NCBI GenBank assembly: GCA_021776655.1
Contig: JAJFFK010000016.1
Location: forward strand, 1-36,874
Origin: Henriciella sp.
Lineage (GTDB): Bacteria; Pseudomonadota; Alphaproteobacteria; Caulobacterales; Hyphomonadaceae
Direction of reading: 5' to 3'
DNA: 36,874 nt
Positions 17,945-26,980 of this stretch are shown one piece after another. Position numbers and translations under genes: made by a program. Each line of letters begins with the position of its first letter. Positions within the stretch are counted from its first letter, which is position 1. Below the pieces are notes generated by a model. It saw only the letters and a list, made by a program, of their open reading frames with translations, did not search any database and was not told the DNA's origin.

Positions 17945-19102
17945 ATGCTTTCACGACGCGGGTTTCTAATTACGGGTGGATCGGTTGCGGCTGTAACCGG
18001 AATTGGGGTTACAGGTTATGCGCACGGCCCAGGGCTGTCGCAAGCGCGCGAACCGTGGTCGCAGGCTGGGCAGAGTTTCGGTGATCCGCGGCTTGATGCC
18101 TTGGCTTATGCAATCTTGGCTCCGAACCCACATAACCGCCAGCCCTGGATGTTTGATCTAGTCGCTGACAACCAGATTGACATCTATTGTGATCTCGACC
18201 GGCGTTTGGAGCATACGGATCCGTTTGATCGCCAGATCACGATCGGGTTTGGCTGTATGCTGGAATTGTTGCGCATGGCGGGCGCTGAACGGGGGTATGA
18301 GGTTGAGCTGACGTCGTTTCCTGATGGCGAGCCGCAGCCAAGGTTGAACAATAGGCGGATGGCGCGAGCTGTGTTCACAGCATCAGCTGGAATGACCCCA
18401 GATACTCTCTTCGGTAATGCCCTGGCGCGGCGATCGACGAAAACGCCGTATGATACTGAAAGAGCGGTGGAAGCCTCTGTACTGGCAGTTGTCACAGCGG
18501 CTGGGCAAGGAGACTTGTCGATTGGTGGAACGGTCGATTCTGCGCAAACGCGCCGGATAGTGGACTTGGCCTGGCAGGGCTGGATGACTGAATATGAGAC
18601 GCCTGACACAAGGCGCGAAAGCATCAACCTGATGCGGATTGGCAATCGCGCTGTAGTTAAAGACCCGGACGGAATTGATCTTGGTGGCACGACAATGGGC
18701 CTGCTGAAACTCGCCGGATTAGTCAGCCCGCAGAGTTTGGATACGCCCGGTAGTACAGCCTATCAGAGCGGTATCGACATGTATCGTGAGATGGTCAACT
18801 CAGCGATGGGCTTCGCCTGGATCATAGCTGATGAAAATACACGGCTGTCGCAAATGCAGGCTGGCCGAGCCTGGGTTCGGATGAACCTTGCCGCTCAAAA
18901 GAGTGGGCTTTGTGTTCACCCACTCAGCCAGGTGCTGCAGGAATTTCCCGAGATGCGTGAATTATATATGGCGACCCAAACTGAACTTGGCGTTCAAAAG
19001 GGCGGCACCGTACACATGCTGGGCCGAATTGGATATGCAGCGTTTGAAGCGGCGTCACCGCGCTGGCCTTTGGAATCGAAGCTGATAAACAGTGCTGTAT
19101 GA
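17945..19102 (+). CDS. Tat-exported nitroreductase family protein
   Basis: Starting at the ATG at 17945 (GGAG at 17935-17938, six bases away), the product has 385 residues and begins with a twin-arginine signal, SRRGFLITGG, followed by a hydrophobic stretch and a YAHG cleavage region. An ATG at 17933 would add four residues but leaves no room for a ribosome site. The mature part has the nitroreductase-like segments APNPHNRQPW (about 58-67, an FMN-contacting region) and DRQITIG. It resembles the Acg-like group found in mycobacteria and proteobacteria, whose members bind flavin weakly or sequester it. It overlaps the next gene, marR-like, by four bases. The Tat signal implies export of a folded, probably flavin-loaded protein. 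Confidence 0.82.
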   Translation: MLSRRGFLITGGSVAAVTGIGVTGYAHGPGLSQAREPWSQAGQSFGDPRLDALAYAILAPNPHNRQPWMFDLVADNQIDIYCDLDRRLEHTDPFDRQITIGFGCMLELLRMAGAERGYEVELTSFPDGEPQPRLNNRRMARAVFTASAGMTPDTLFGNALARRSTKTPYDTERAVEASVLAVVTAAGQGDLSIGGTVDSAQTRRIVDLAWQGWMTEYETPDTRRESINLMRIGNRAVVKDPDGIDLGGTTMGLLKLAGLVSPQSLDTPGSTAYQSGIDMYREMVNSAMGFAWIIADENTRLSQMQAGRAWVRMNLAAQKSGLCVHPLSQVLQEFPEMRELYMATQTELGVQKGGTVHMLGRIGYAAFEAASPRWPLESKLINSAV

Positions 19103-19572
19103 CAAAGCCTTCGCCCAGTGCCGACCCGATTTTCCAGGTCTTCAACGAAATCGGGATCATCAATCAGTTGGCTTCGGCGCGGTTTGCACGTGTCCTGTCG
19201 CCCCATCTTGGCCAGTCTGAATTCATGGTGCTGAACCACTTCGTCAGAGTTGGTGACGGTACGGCCCCATCGCGATTGGCACGAATATTTCAGCTCACCA
19301 AGCCGTCAATGACGGCGATTTTGGGGAAGTTGCAGGCCAAGGGATACGTTCAAATCACCGGCAGTGACACTGATCGTCGCCGCAAGATTGTCACCATAAC
19401 CGAGGCGGGACGTGCGGCACGTCAACGCGGTGTGGAGGCAATTGCTCCGCTGGCAGAACTTGTTGCCCATGGGATAGATGTTGAGCGGTTGCTGACCATC
19501 TTGCCGGCCTTGACCCAATTGCGGGAGTTTCTTGATCAGGCGCGTAATGCGACAGATGATCTGAATCGATGA
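19099..19572 (+). CDS. MarR family transcriptional regulator
   Basis: This is a 157-residue winged-helix regulator. The helix-turn-helix region covers about residues 55-85 (APSRLARIFQLTKPSMTAIL), followed by the wing with GSDTDRRRKIV and the typical ITEAG segment. The gene overlaps the nitroreductase by ATGA, so the two are translated together. MarR proteins usually repress their own operon until a small aromatic or oxidant ligand binds; the palindrome at 17914-17933 is the obvious operator candidate. The ligand is unknown. Confidence 0.92.
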   Translation: MTKPSPSADPIFQVFNEIGIINQLASARFARVLSPHLGQSEFMVLNHFVRVGDGTAPSRLARIFQLTKPSMTAILGKLQAKGYVQITGSDTDRRRKIVTITEAGRAARQRGVEAIAPLAELVAHGIDVERLLTILPALTQLREFLDQARNATDDLNR

Positions 19573-19667
19573 TTGGCAATCACTCACGAACGAGGTTATT
19601 GCTTCCAATTCGTTAACACTTGGCAGGTATTTGTTAAGGTTATTGCGTTTGCAGGGGCTGTTGCGAC

Positions 19668-20894
19668 ATGATTGCGCTGTATTTTATCATCTATGCTGCG
19701 ATTGGCGCAGCTTCCGGCTGGGGCTTGTTTACCTATGCCGAGATTGAGTTGCCATTGGCGGCTGCCGGAGGGGCGATCATCACGGCGCTGCTAGGACAAG
19801 TGCATCTGTTCGCAGTGCAGGGCGGCGGCAAGAGCCAGGATGACCGGCTTGATCGGCTCGAATCGATTGCCGAAGAAACCCATGGCCGGTTAAATAAGAC
19901 AGAAGCGCGCACGGATGCTGTCGAGCACACGGTCAAGCATGAACTGACAGAGCGCCGCGATGCGCTGGTCACAGAGATGAAGCAACTCGAAACGCTGATT
20001 GATCGACTATCACTTAGTTTTGAGACCAAGCTGGCAAGTGCTGGAACAATTGGTGAAGTGGCGCCGCAGGAAGACGCTATTTTGCGCGCCGTCAAAGGCG
20101 CGTTGCAGGAAGGCCGGGTTGATCTTCATTTGCAGCCTATCGTGTCGCTGCCACAACGGCGGGTGTCATTCTATGAGGGGTTCACACGCTTGCGCCGCCA
20201 AGATGGATCCTTGATTCTGCCAGCTGAGTTTCTCGATGCGGCGCGCCGGGCAAATCTGATGGGCATTCTCGACAATATGATGCTGTATCGCTCCGTTGAA
20301 GTGGTCCGGCGTTTGGCAGCCAGAGATCGCCGGGTTGGTGTGTTCTGCAATGTGTCGGTGCACTCTCTGGAAGATACGCATTTCTTCCCGATGTTCCTGT
20401 CGCATATGGAAAAGAATCGCGATTTGGCAGGGGCGCTGATTTTTGAGATTCGTGCCGACCGTTTCAAGGCGCGCTCACCGGCGATGCGTAACGCCATGGA
20501 TCGGTTGACGGCGCTTGGCTTCCGGTTCTCAATTGATCACGCCAAGACTTTGGCCTTCGACCTGCCGCAATTACAGGATGCAGGCGTGCGGTTCGTCAAG
20601 ATCAATGGCGGCGAACTCATTGAGCAAATGCGTGATCCGCTTGGCCCGCGTCCTGGATCCTCAATCAATCGTTCTATCTCCGGTGAAGAAGTATCAGCCG
20701 TCTGTTCGCGCTATGGTGTGACCCTGATCGCTGAAAAGATCGAAGAGGAAGCCAGTGTCGTGGAGATTCTTGAATATGCGATCCCTTATGGGCAGGGGCA
20801 TATTTTCGGCGCGCCACGTCCGATCAAATCTTCCCTGATGCAAGAAACAGCGCCGCCGCCTGCGCTGGTCAAGCGCTTGATTGCGCGCGGTTGA
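19668..20894 (+). CDS. tipF: TipF-like degenerate EAL protein (c-di-GMP receptor type)
   Basis: The 408-residue protein has two N-terminal membrane helices (about 3-22 and 28-50), a coiled coil (about 55-120) and an EAL domain (about 137-395). Several catalytic residues of an active phosphodiesterase are changed: EAL-R reads EGFTRL (Glu170 kept), Asn228 is kept, the ExTE motif is FEIRA, DD reads Asp290-His291, and KID reads KIN (311-313). Glu356 and the QG at 376-377 remain. This architecture and loss pattern match TipF of Caulobacter, which binds but does not cleave c-di-GMP and helps place the flagellum at the new pole. It precedes a HAD gene. The call is by resemblance; TTAA half-sites upstream are noted as a finding. 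Confidence 0.8.
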   Translation: MIALYFIIYAAIGAASGWGLFTYAEIELPLAAAGGAIITALLGQVHLFAVQGGGKSQDDRLDRLESIAEETHGRLNKTEARTDAVEHTVKHELTERRDALVTEMKQLETLIDRLSLSFETKLASAGTIGEVAPQEDAILRAVKGALQEGRVDLHLQPIVSLPQRRVSFYEGFTRLRRQDGSLILPAEFLDAARRANLMGILDNMMLYRSVEVVRRLAARDRRVGVFCNVSVHSLEDTHFFPMFLSHMEKNRDLAGALIFEIRADRFKARSPAMRNAMDRLTALGFRFSIDHAKTLAFDLPQLQDAGVRFVKINGGELIEQMRDPLGPRPGSSINRSISGEEVSAVCSRYGVTLIAEKIEEEASVVEILEYAIPYGQGHIFGAPRPIKSSLMQETAPPPALVKRLIARG

Positions 20895-20929
20895 TTGACA
20901 TTCCGGCGGCTGCCCCCGATCTGCGCGTG

Positions 20930-21787
20930 ATGACAAACACACAATTTCCTGAAGGACTAGCGGCAATTGCCGACCAGTATGACGCCATCCTCTGCGATGT
21001 ATGGGGGGTTATTCACAATGGCCGCCAGGCATTTGAGAGCGCTTGCGAGGCCTTGGTTCAGTTTCGCAGAGGCGGCGGTAAGGTCATTCTGATCACCAAT
21101 GCGCCTGTACCCAAGCAGCAGGTCGTACGCTATTTCGACCCACTAGGTGTCCCGCATGAAGCTTTTGACGATTGCGTATCGTCTGGTGATGCAACCCGCG
21201 AAGAGCTACGTGCACGAACCGGTGAGGTGTTCTGGCGGCTCGGCGCCGATGAGGGCTTTGAACATGACCAGTTCCTGTATGAAGGACTGGATTTGAAGTT
21301 TGGAGATGTCGAAACGTCAACGACAGTGCTGTGCATAGGACTGGAAGACCAAGTCAGTGATGACCCGGAAGATTATCGCCCAAGATTGCAGACCGCGATT
21401 GGCAAGGGCATGACGATGATTTGCGCCAATCCAGACATCCGCGTGCGCGTCGGGGATCGGCTCTATTGGTGCGCTGGCGTCTTGGCGAAGATCTATGAAG
21501 AAGAGGGCGGGCAGGTGATATATCCCGGCAAACCGCACCGAATTATTTATGATCTGGCGCTGTCTCGTTTGCGCGATTTAGGCGTCGTGCCAGATCGCAA
21601 GCGTGTTCTATGTATCGGCGACAGCCCGGCGACGGACATGAAAGGCGCGGCCATGCAAGGCTTTGACGGCCTATATGTCGGGACCGGATTGCAGCAACAT
21701 GTTGGCGATTTCCCTGAAGAAGCCTTGCACCTGTTTGGCACTTACGATGTTACGCCGGAATGGGCGATGCCAGCTTTGGTATGGTGA
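20930..21787 (+). CDS. HAD-superfamily class IIA hydrolase
   Basis: This is a 285-residue phosphatase-like protein of the TIGR01459 type. Motif I reads CDVWGVIHNG (residues 22-31) with nucleophile Asp23; the Trp two residues on is typical of this subgroup in place of the usual second Asp. Motif II lies in LITNAP (about 55-60), and the C-terminal motif GDSPATDMKGA carries the metal-binding Asp. The large class IIA cap lies between. The frame is open from a TTG at 20891 that overlaps the tipF stop; I prefer the ATG at 20930 because the family starts close to the first strand. Neither start has a good ribosome site. The substrate is unknown. Confidence 0.88.
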   Translation: MTNTQFPEGLAAIADQYDAILCDVWGVIHNGRQAFESACEALVQFRRGGGKVILITNAPVPKQQVVRYFDPLGVPHEAFDDCVSSGDATREELRARTGEVFWRLGADEGFEHDQFLYEGLDLKFGDVETSTTVLCIGLEDQVSDDPEDYRPRLQTAIGKGMTMICANPDIRVRVGDRLYWCAGVLAKIYEEEGGQVIYPGKPHRIIYDLALSRLRDLGVVPDRKRVLCIGDSPATDMKGAAMQGFDGLYVGTGLQQHVGDFPEEALHLFGTYDVTPEWAMPALVW

Positions 21788-21843
21788 CGTACGCTGCAAC
21801 ACCCTGTAACAGAACGTTACAACCCTATACGGAGACCCCGCCT

Positions 21844-22275
21844 ATGGAATTTAAGGACGGATACAAATACGAAGACCTGTCGATTGGCATGAGCCATGAG
21901 ACCTATCACACGATTACTGAACATGACCTCGACCTGTTTGCTGAGGTCTCCGGGGACCGCAATCCGCTGCACATGAATGAGGAATATGCCAAAGGCACAA
22001 TTTTCGGCCAACGGATCGCGCATGGTGCTCTGACGGCGAGCTATATTTCTGGTATCCTTGGGAATAATCTTCCGGGCCCAGGCTCTATATTTACCGGCTT
22101 GTCGATGCGGTTCCGGCGCCCTGTCTATATCGGATCAAGCGTGACTGTGCGTGCAGAGGTCACCGAGATGCGATCGCGCGGAAATCGCGTCACGCTGAAG
22201 GTGACCTGTGTTGTCGATGGCAAGGCTGCGATTTCCGGCGAGGCCTTGGTGACAGTCCCTAACCGAGCCGCTTAA
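21844..22275 (+). CDS. MaoC-like (R)-specific enoyl-CoA hydratase
   Basis: This is a 143-residue hot-dog fold protein. The hydratase motif is clear: GDRNPLHMNEEYA with Asp38 and His43, followed by RIAHG at about 57-61. Enzymes of this type hydrate trans-2-enoyl-CoA to (R)-3-hydroxyacyl-CoA, linking beta-oxidation to polyhydroxyalkanoate or lipid synthesis. The ATG at 21844 follows GGAGA; an open frame from 21760 adds 28 unlikely residues. It lies between the HAD gene and ribF, eight bases before ribF, with no metabolic link obvious. Confidence 0.9.
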   Translation: MEFKDGYKYEDLSIGMSHETYHTITEHDLDLFAEVSGDRNPLHMNEEYAKGTIFGQRIAHGALTASYISGILGNNLPGPGSIFTGLSMRFRRPVYIGSSVTVRAEVTEMRSRGNRVTLKVTCVVDGKAAISGEALVTVPNRAA

Positions 22276-22283
22276 GGACGCAC

Positions 22284-23201
22284 ATGCCAGTTACTGCTCA
22301 CTACCGTGATGTTCCCAAAGCCATGCGTGGTTTCTCTATCGCGCTGGGCAATTTTGATGGTGTGCATGCCGGCCACCGCGTGGTGATCGGGGCGGCGCAG
22401 AAGGCTGGCGGACCGCTCGGCGTCGCGACGTTTGAGCCGCCGCCGCGAGCGTTTTTTAGACCTGAAGACCCGCCATTTCGATTGTATCGGCCTATGCGGC
22501 GCAATGCGCGCCTGGCAGAACTTGGCGTCAAAGCTGTCTACGAGTTGCCGTTCAATGCCGACATGGCCGCGATGACGGATGAGATATTCGCGCGCGAAGT
22601 CTTGAGTGAAGGTCTCGGCGTGGCACATGTCAGCGTTGGGTTTGATTTCCGGTTTGGACGCGGGCGCATGGGCGACGCTGCGCGGCTCGCCTCGCTGGGT
22701 CGGGCCATGGGGTTTGGCGTTACCATTGTTGAGAAGCTGGAAGCACAAGGCGTGAAAGCTTCGTCCACCGCGATCCGCGAAGCCCTGATTGCGGGCGAAC
22801 CGGAAAAGGCCGCCGAGATTTTGGGTCATGACTGGGTTGTCGATGGGATTGTCGAGTCGGGCGAAAAGCGCGGACGCACACTGGGCTTTCCAACTGCGAA
22901 TGTTCATCTTGGCGATCTGCTGCATCCTCGCCATGGCGTTTACGCGGTTCGGGCGCGAATTGAAGGCGAAGAGGCGTGGCGCGATGGTGTCGCAAATTTT
23001 GGCCGCACGCCAACAACTGGCTTGCGTGACCCATTGCTCGAAACCTATATCTTCGACTTTGAGGGAGATATTTACGGCAAGATGCTGGACGTGGCCTTGG
23101 TGCGGTATCTGCGCCCTGAGCTCAAATTCGATGCGCTCAAAGGTATGGTTGCACAGATGCATCGCGATACAGATGCGGCCCGTGCGGTACTGGCGGGATG
23201 A
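22284..23201 (+). CDS. ribF: Bifunctional riboflavin kinase / FAD synthetase
   Basis: RibF makes FMN from riboflavin and then FAD. The 305-residue protein has the N-terminal nucleotidyltransferase domain with GNFDGVHAGH (residues 22-31) and the C-terminal flavokinase domain with the GRTLGFPTANV motif near residues 193-203. Length and order are normal. The ATG at 22284 follows an AAGGA-type ribosome site. It closes the tipF-HAD-maoC-ribF run; in many proteobacteria ribF is next to ileS and lspA, as here. Confidence 0.96.
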   Translation: MPVTAHYRDVPKAMRGFSIALGNFDGVHAGHRVVIGAAQKAGGPLGVATFEPPPRAFFRPEDPPFRLYRPMRRNARLAELGVKAVYELPFNADMAAMTDEIFAREVLSEGLGVAHVSVGFDFRFGRGRMGDAARLASLGRAMGFGVTIVEKLEAQGVKASSTAIREALIAGEPEKAAEILGHDWVVDGIVESGEKRGRTLGFPTANVHLGDLLHPRHGVYAVRARIEGEEAWRDGVANFGRTPTTGLRDPLLETYIFDFEGDIYGKMLDVALVRYLRPELKFDALKGMVAQMHRDTDAARAVLAG

Positions 23202-23360
23202 CATCGCCCGCGAGCCCTGCTAATCGGCTGTCATGAGCTTTGCCGCATTGATATTTCGTATTCGAATTAGCGGCCCGGTCGCGCGCTGAAATGGTTTTAG
23301 TTGGCGGCCGGGGATGCATCTTTTAGCCCTTTCTTTACAAGCTGAACCGAAGACGACCTG

Positions 23361-26300
23361 ATGGCCGATACAGACACAAAACCCGGTAGTGAATACAAGG
23401 ACACCTTGTTCCTGCCGACGACCGAATTTCCAATGCGCGGCGGATTGCCCAAGGCAGAGCCGGAATGGATTGAACGCTGGGATGAGATGGGGCTGTATGG
23501 CCTGATGCGCGAAGACGCGAAAAAGCGTGAGGCACCGCCATATATCCTGCATGATGGGCCACCCTATGCGAACGGGCCGATCCATCTTGGCACCGCGATG
23601 AACAAGATCCTTAAAGATATCATCGTGCGTAACCACCAAATGCGCGGGTTTGATGCATCATACCTGCCGGGTTGGGACTGTCATGGCTTGCCGATTGAGT
23701 GGAAGGTCGAGGAAGAGTTTCGTGGGCGTGGTCGCAGCAAGGATGATGTGACCGGGGCTGAGTTCCGGGTGCGTTGCCGCGAATATGCCGCCGAGCAGAT
23801 TGAAGTTCAGAAGGCCGGTTTCCGGCGTTGCGGCGTCGAGGGCGAATGGGATAATCCGTACCTGACGATGAATTTCGCTAGCGAAGCCGTCACCGTGCGC
23901 GAGTTTCTCGACGTGGCAATGGGCGGACGACTGGTGCGCGGCGCGAAACCTGTGATGTGGTCGCCCGTCGAACGCACAGCGCTAGCCGAGGCAGAGGTCG
24001 AGTATCACGACAGGAAGGTTCCGACGATCTGGGTGAAGTTTCCAGTACGAATGCACCCGGGACATCCCGACGACTTCCCCGATGATGTGAGCGTTGTTAC
24101 TTGGACAACCACACCTTGGACGATCCCGGCCAACCAAGCTGTGAGCTATAGCCCCAACATCGATTATGGCCTGTACGAAGTTAAAGCGGTGATGAGCGAA
24201 GAAGAACTTGGCTTCCCGCCCTACGCCAAGCCGGGCGACAGGCTTATTTTTGCTGACGCGCTTGCCGATAGCATCAAGGATTCAGCGAAGATCACTGAAA
24301 TGGTTCGAGTTGCTGACGTTGATCCTTCCGGCTGGACACTGAATCACCCTTTGCACGATACGGATGAATTCTTCCAACACGCCATTCCGATGCTTGCGGG
24401 CGACCACGTTACTGCTGATGCCGGTACCGGCTTCGTCCATACGGCCCCTGCACACGGCGAGGATGACTTTAATGTCTTCGTCAATTCCGGGCGTACGCCG
24501 CGCGATATTCGCCAGATTGTTGATGCTGATGGTTGTTATACCAGCGATGTGCCAGAACCGCTCGCGGGCCTCGATATTATCCGCACGTCGGGCAAGAAGC
24601 GTGGGCAGCCGGGTAAGGCGAATGATGCGGTGATCAGGTTGCTGGCTGAGAGCGGCAATCTGCTGGCGCGCGGTGTGACGACGATCCGTGATGCGCATTC
24701 GTGGCGCTCGAAGGCCCCGGTGATCCGGCGCGCGACGCCGCAATGGTTCATCGCGATGGACGCCATGGGCAAAGACGGCAAGACGCTGCGTGACTTGGCT
24801 GTCGGCGCGATTGAGCAGACCGCGTTCGTACCGCCAACCGGGCGTAATCGCCTGAATGCGATGGTCGCGGACAGGCCGGATTGGCTGATTTCTCGTCAGC
24901 GCAATTGGGGCGTGCCGATTACGCTTTTGGTCTCGCCCGATGGTCAGCCGCACACGGCGGCTTTGTCTGAGGCGGATGCGAAGATCGTCAATGATCGTAT
25001 TCTGGAGGCGATCCGCGCTGAAGGTGTGGAAGCATGGTTCAGCGCCGACGCGGCAGATTTCCTGAGCGGCGTAGTTGACGCCCCAAGCGCTTGGGAAAAA
25101 GTCAATGACGTGCTCGACGTCTGGTTCGATAGCGGCACAACGCATGCCTTTGCGCTGCGTGATCGCGGGATTATCGATGAAAAAACAGGACAGGCGGAGG
25201 TTTACCTGGAGGGCAGTGACCAGCATCGCGGTTGGTTCCAAAGCTCGTTACTGGAATGTTGCGCGACGCGCGGCATGGCCCCGTACAAACAGGTCATCAC
25301 GCATGGCTTTATCGTCGATGCAGAAGGCAAGAAAATGGGCAAGTCCGAGGGCAACGCGGTTGCGCCGGAGAAAATCGCTCAGCAATTCGGGCTTGAAATC
25401 TTGCGTCTGTGGACGGCAAGTTCTGACTATACCGAAGATATTCGAATGTCGGATGACACACTGAAAACCAGCGCTGAAAGCTATCGGCGTTTACGTAACA
25501 CGCTGCGCTACTTGCTCGGCGCGTTGGAAGGATTCAATCAAAATGAGTCCCTGATCCGTGCTCCCGGCCTTGAGCCGGGACTTGGTGCAAAAACGGGGGA
25601 AGCCCCGGCTTTCGCCGGGGATGCGGGCCTTTCGAAACTTCCATCTCTTGAGCGCTGGGTCTTGCATCGCCTGTACGAATTGGACGGCGCGATCGGCACC
25701 GCCTATGACGCGCACGATTTCAAACGGGTGATGTCGCTTCTCTTGAATTTCTGCGCGGTTGATCTTTCGGCGGTGTATTTCGATATTCGCAAGGACAGTC
25801 TGTATTGTGACGCGCCGAGCGACCCACGCCGACGCGCCGCGCGTACGGTGATGAGTGCGGTTCTGGAGCGGTTGATGACCTGGCTCGCACCGATCATGCC
25901 ATTCACCACCGAGGAAGCGTTCCTGTTGAGTGTGTTCGCAGGCGGGGCGCAGAGTGTTCATCTGCTGCAATTTGTCGATACGCCTGCCGATTGGCGCAAT
26001 GACGAGCTCGCCGCGCGCTGGGAGAAAATCTTCCAGGTTCGCCGTGTCGTGACAGGCGCAATAGAGGTAGAACGGCGTGAGAAGCGTATTCGCTCGTCGC
26101 TGGAGGCTGCGCCGGACGTGTTCATTGAGGATGCTGATCTGCTCGCTGCGTTTGACGGCGAAGTCGCTGAAGATATTTTCATCACCTCGCAAGCTGTGCT
26201 GAAACAAGGATCGGGGCCCGACGGTGCATTCACGTTAGACGATGAGACCGGTATCGCCGTGGTGCCGGGCACAGCCAGCGGCATGAAATGCGCGCGCAGC

Positions 26301-26399
26301 TGGAAGTATTTCGACCCAGCCACGGCGGACCCTGAGTTTCCAGATATCACCCCACGCGACGCCGCTGCGGTGCGTGCCATTCGTGGAGAAAGTGCATGA
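23361..26399 (+). CDS. ileS: Isoleucyl-tRNA synthetase
   Basis: IleS charges tRNA-Ile in the cytoplasm and edits valine. The 1012-residue protein is slightly long for the family. The HIGH-type motif reads PIHLG at 73-77, the signature strand YLPGWDCHG lies at about 100-108, and the KMSKS loop is KMGKS at 658-662. The editing domain (about 215-435) contains TWTTTPWTIPANQ. The anticodon-binding domain starts near residue 760. Between the catalytic and anticodon domains, about 27 extra residues (731-757) are encoded by two G/C palindromes at 25562-25620, which looks like an in-frame repeat insertion. It overlaps lspA by ATGA. Confidence 0.96.
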   Translation: MADTDTKPGSEYKDTLFLPTTEFPMRGGLPKAEPEWIERWDEMGLYGLMREDAKKREAPPYILHDGPPYANGPIHLGTAMNKILKDIIVRNHQMRGFDASYLPGWDCHGLPIEWKVEEEFRGRGRSKDDVTGAEFRVRCREYAAEQIEVQKAGFRRCGVEGEWDNPYLTMNFASEAVTVREFLDVAMGGRLVRGAKPVMWSPVERTALAEAEVEYHDRKVPTIWVKFPVRMHPGHPDDFPDDVSVVTWTTTPWTIPANQAVSYSPNIDYGLYEVKAVMSEEELGFPPYAKPGDRLIFADALADSIKDSAKITEMVRVADVDPSGWTLNHPLHDTDEFFQHAIPMLAGDHVTADAGTGFVHTAPAHGEDDFNVFVNSGRTPRDIRQIVDADGCYTSDVPEPLAGLDIIRTSGKKRGQPGKANDAVIRLLAESGNLLARGVTTIRDAHSWRSKAPVIRRATPQWFIAMDAMGKDGKTLRDLAVGAIEQTAFVPPTGRNRLNAMVADRPDWLISRQRNWGVPITLLVSPDGQPHTAALSEADAKIVNDRILEAIRAEGVEAWFSADAADFLSGVVDAPSAWEKVNDVLDVWFDSGTTHAFALRDRGIIDEKTGQAEVYLEGSDQHRGWFQSSLLECCATRGMAPYKQVITHGFIVDAEGKKMGKSEGNAVAPEKIAQQFGLEILRLWTASSDYTEDIRMSDDTLKTSAESYRRLRNTLRYLLGALEGFNQNESLIRAPGLEPGLGAKTGEAPAFAGDAGLSKLPSLERWVLHRLYELDGAIGTAYDAHDFKRVMSLLLNFCAVDLSAVYFDIRKDSLYCDAPSDPRRRAARTVMSAVLERLMTWLAPIMPFTTEEAFLLSVFAGGAQSVHLLQFVDTPADWRNDELAARWEKIFQVRRVVTGAIEVERREKRIRSSLEAAPDVFIEDADLLAAFDGEVAEDIFITSQAVLKQGSGPDGAFTLDDETGIAVVPGTASGMKCARSWKYFDPATADPEFPDITPRDAAAVRAIRGESA
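25551..25630. repeat. REP-like double palindrome inserted in the ileS coding sequence
   Basis: Two perfect hairpins lie within about 60 bases: TCCCGGC-CTTGA-GCCGGGA (25562-25580) and CCCCGGC-TTTC-GCCGGGG (25603-25620). Together they encode the low-complexity APGLEPG...EAPAFAGD segment, which is not expected in IleRS. Paired palindromes of this composition are common intergenic repeats in alphaproteobacteria. The exact insertion ends are estimated. Confidence 0.75.
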
Positions 26400-26965
26400 G
26401 TAAAGCATTCCGCTACGCCTTGTTTTTTCTGATTCCGATTGTTGTAATCCTGGATCAATGGAGCAAACACCTGATCCTGAAAGAGCCGGCTTTCGACGCA
26501 CTCGACTGTCTTGACCAAGGTCAACGATGCGGTGGCATAGAAGTGTCTTCGATCTTTGATCTCTCATTGGTGTGGAACCGCGGCATCAGCTTTGGCACCT
26601 TGCAATCAGATGGTTTCATGCGCTGGGTATTGGTTGCTTTGGTCGTGGTGATTGCGGTCGGGTTCGGGGTCTGGCTGTTGAAGGCGGCGCGCCATTGGAC
26701 CGGAATAGCATTGGCTTTGGTGGTTGGCGGCGCGCTTGGCAATGTGATTGATCGGGTGCGCTTCGGCGCTGTCGTTGATTTCCTGGACTTTTCAGGCCCT
26801 TGGTTTGATTTTAGCTACCGCTATCTAGGCCCTGTTGAAGTTGGTTTTCCTTGGGTTTTTAATGTTGCAGATGCGGCGGTATCTGTTGGTGCTGTCTTGC
26901 TCTTTGTGGATCAGTTCCTAATGTCGCGAAATGAGCAATCGGCACGGGCCGGGACAGACCAATAA
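26396..26965 (+). CDS. lspA: Lipoprotein signal peptidase (signal peptidase II)
   Basis: LspA cleaves the signal peptide of prolipoproteins after lipid attachment, in the inner membrane. The 189-residue protein has four membrane helices and both catalytic Asp motifs: GNVIDR with Asp119 and FNVADA with Asp159. Two loops are somewhat longer than in Escherichia coli, at about 33-50 and 131-150. It overlaps ileS by ATGA, the usual arrangement. It is directly followed by genes for two lipoproteins (bamF and an M16 homologue), its own type of substrate. Confidence 0.96.
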   Translation: MSKAFRYALFFLIPIVVILDQWSKHLILKEPAFDALDCLDQGQRCGGIEVSSIFDLSLVWNRGISFGTLQSDGFMRWVLVALVVVIAVGFGVWLLKAARHWTGIALALVVGGALGNVIDRVRFGAVVDFLDFSGPWFDFSYRYLGPVEVGFPWVFNVADAAVSVGAVLLFVDQFLMSRNEQSARAGTDQ

Positions 26966-26980
26966 TGTGTGAGGACGCCC

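Noticed and set aside
24282-25241. Minus-strand open frame of 319 codons within ileS
   Set aside because: It is antisense to conserved IleRS sequence, Arg-rich and without recognisable domains, typical of a shadow frame.
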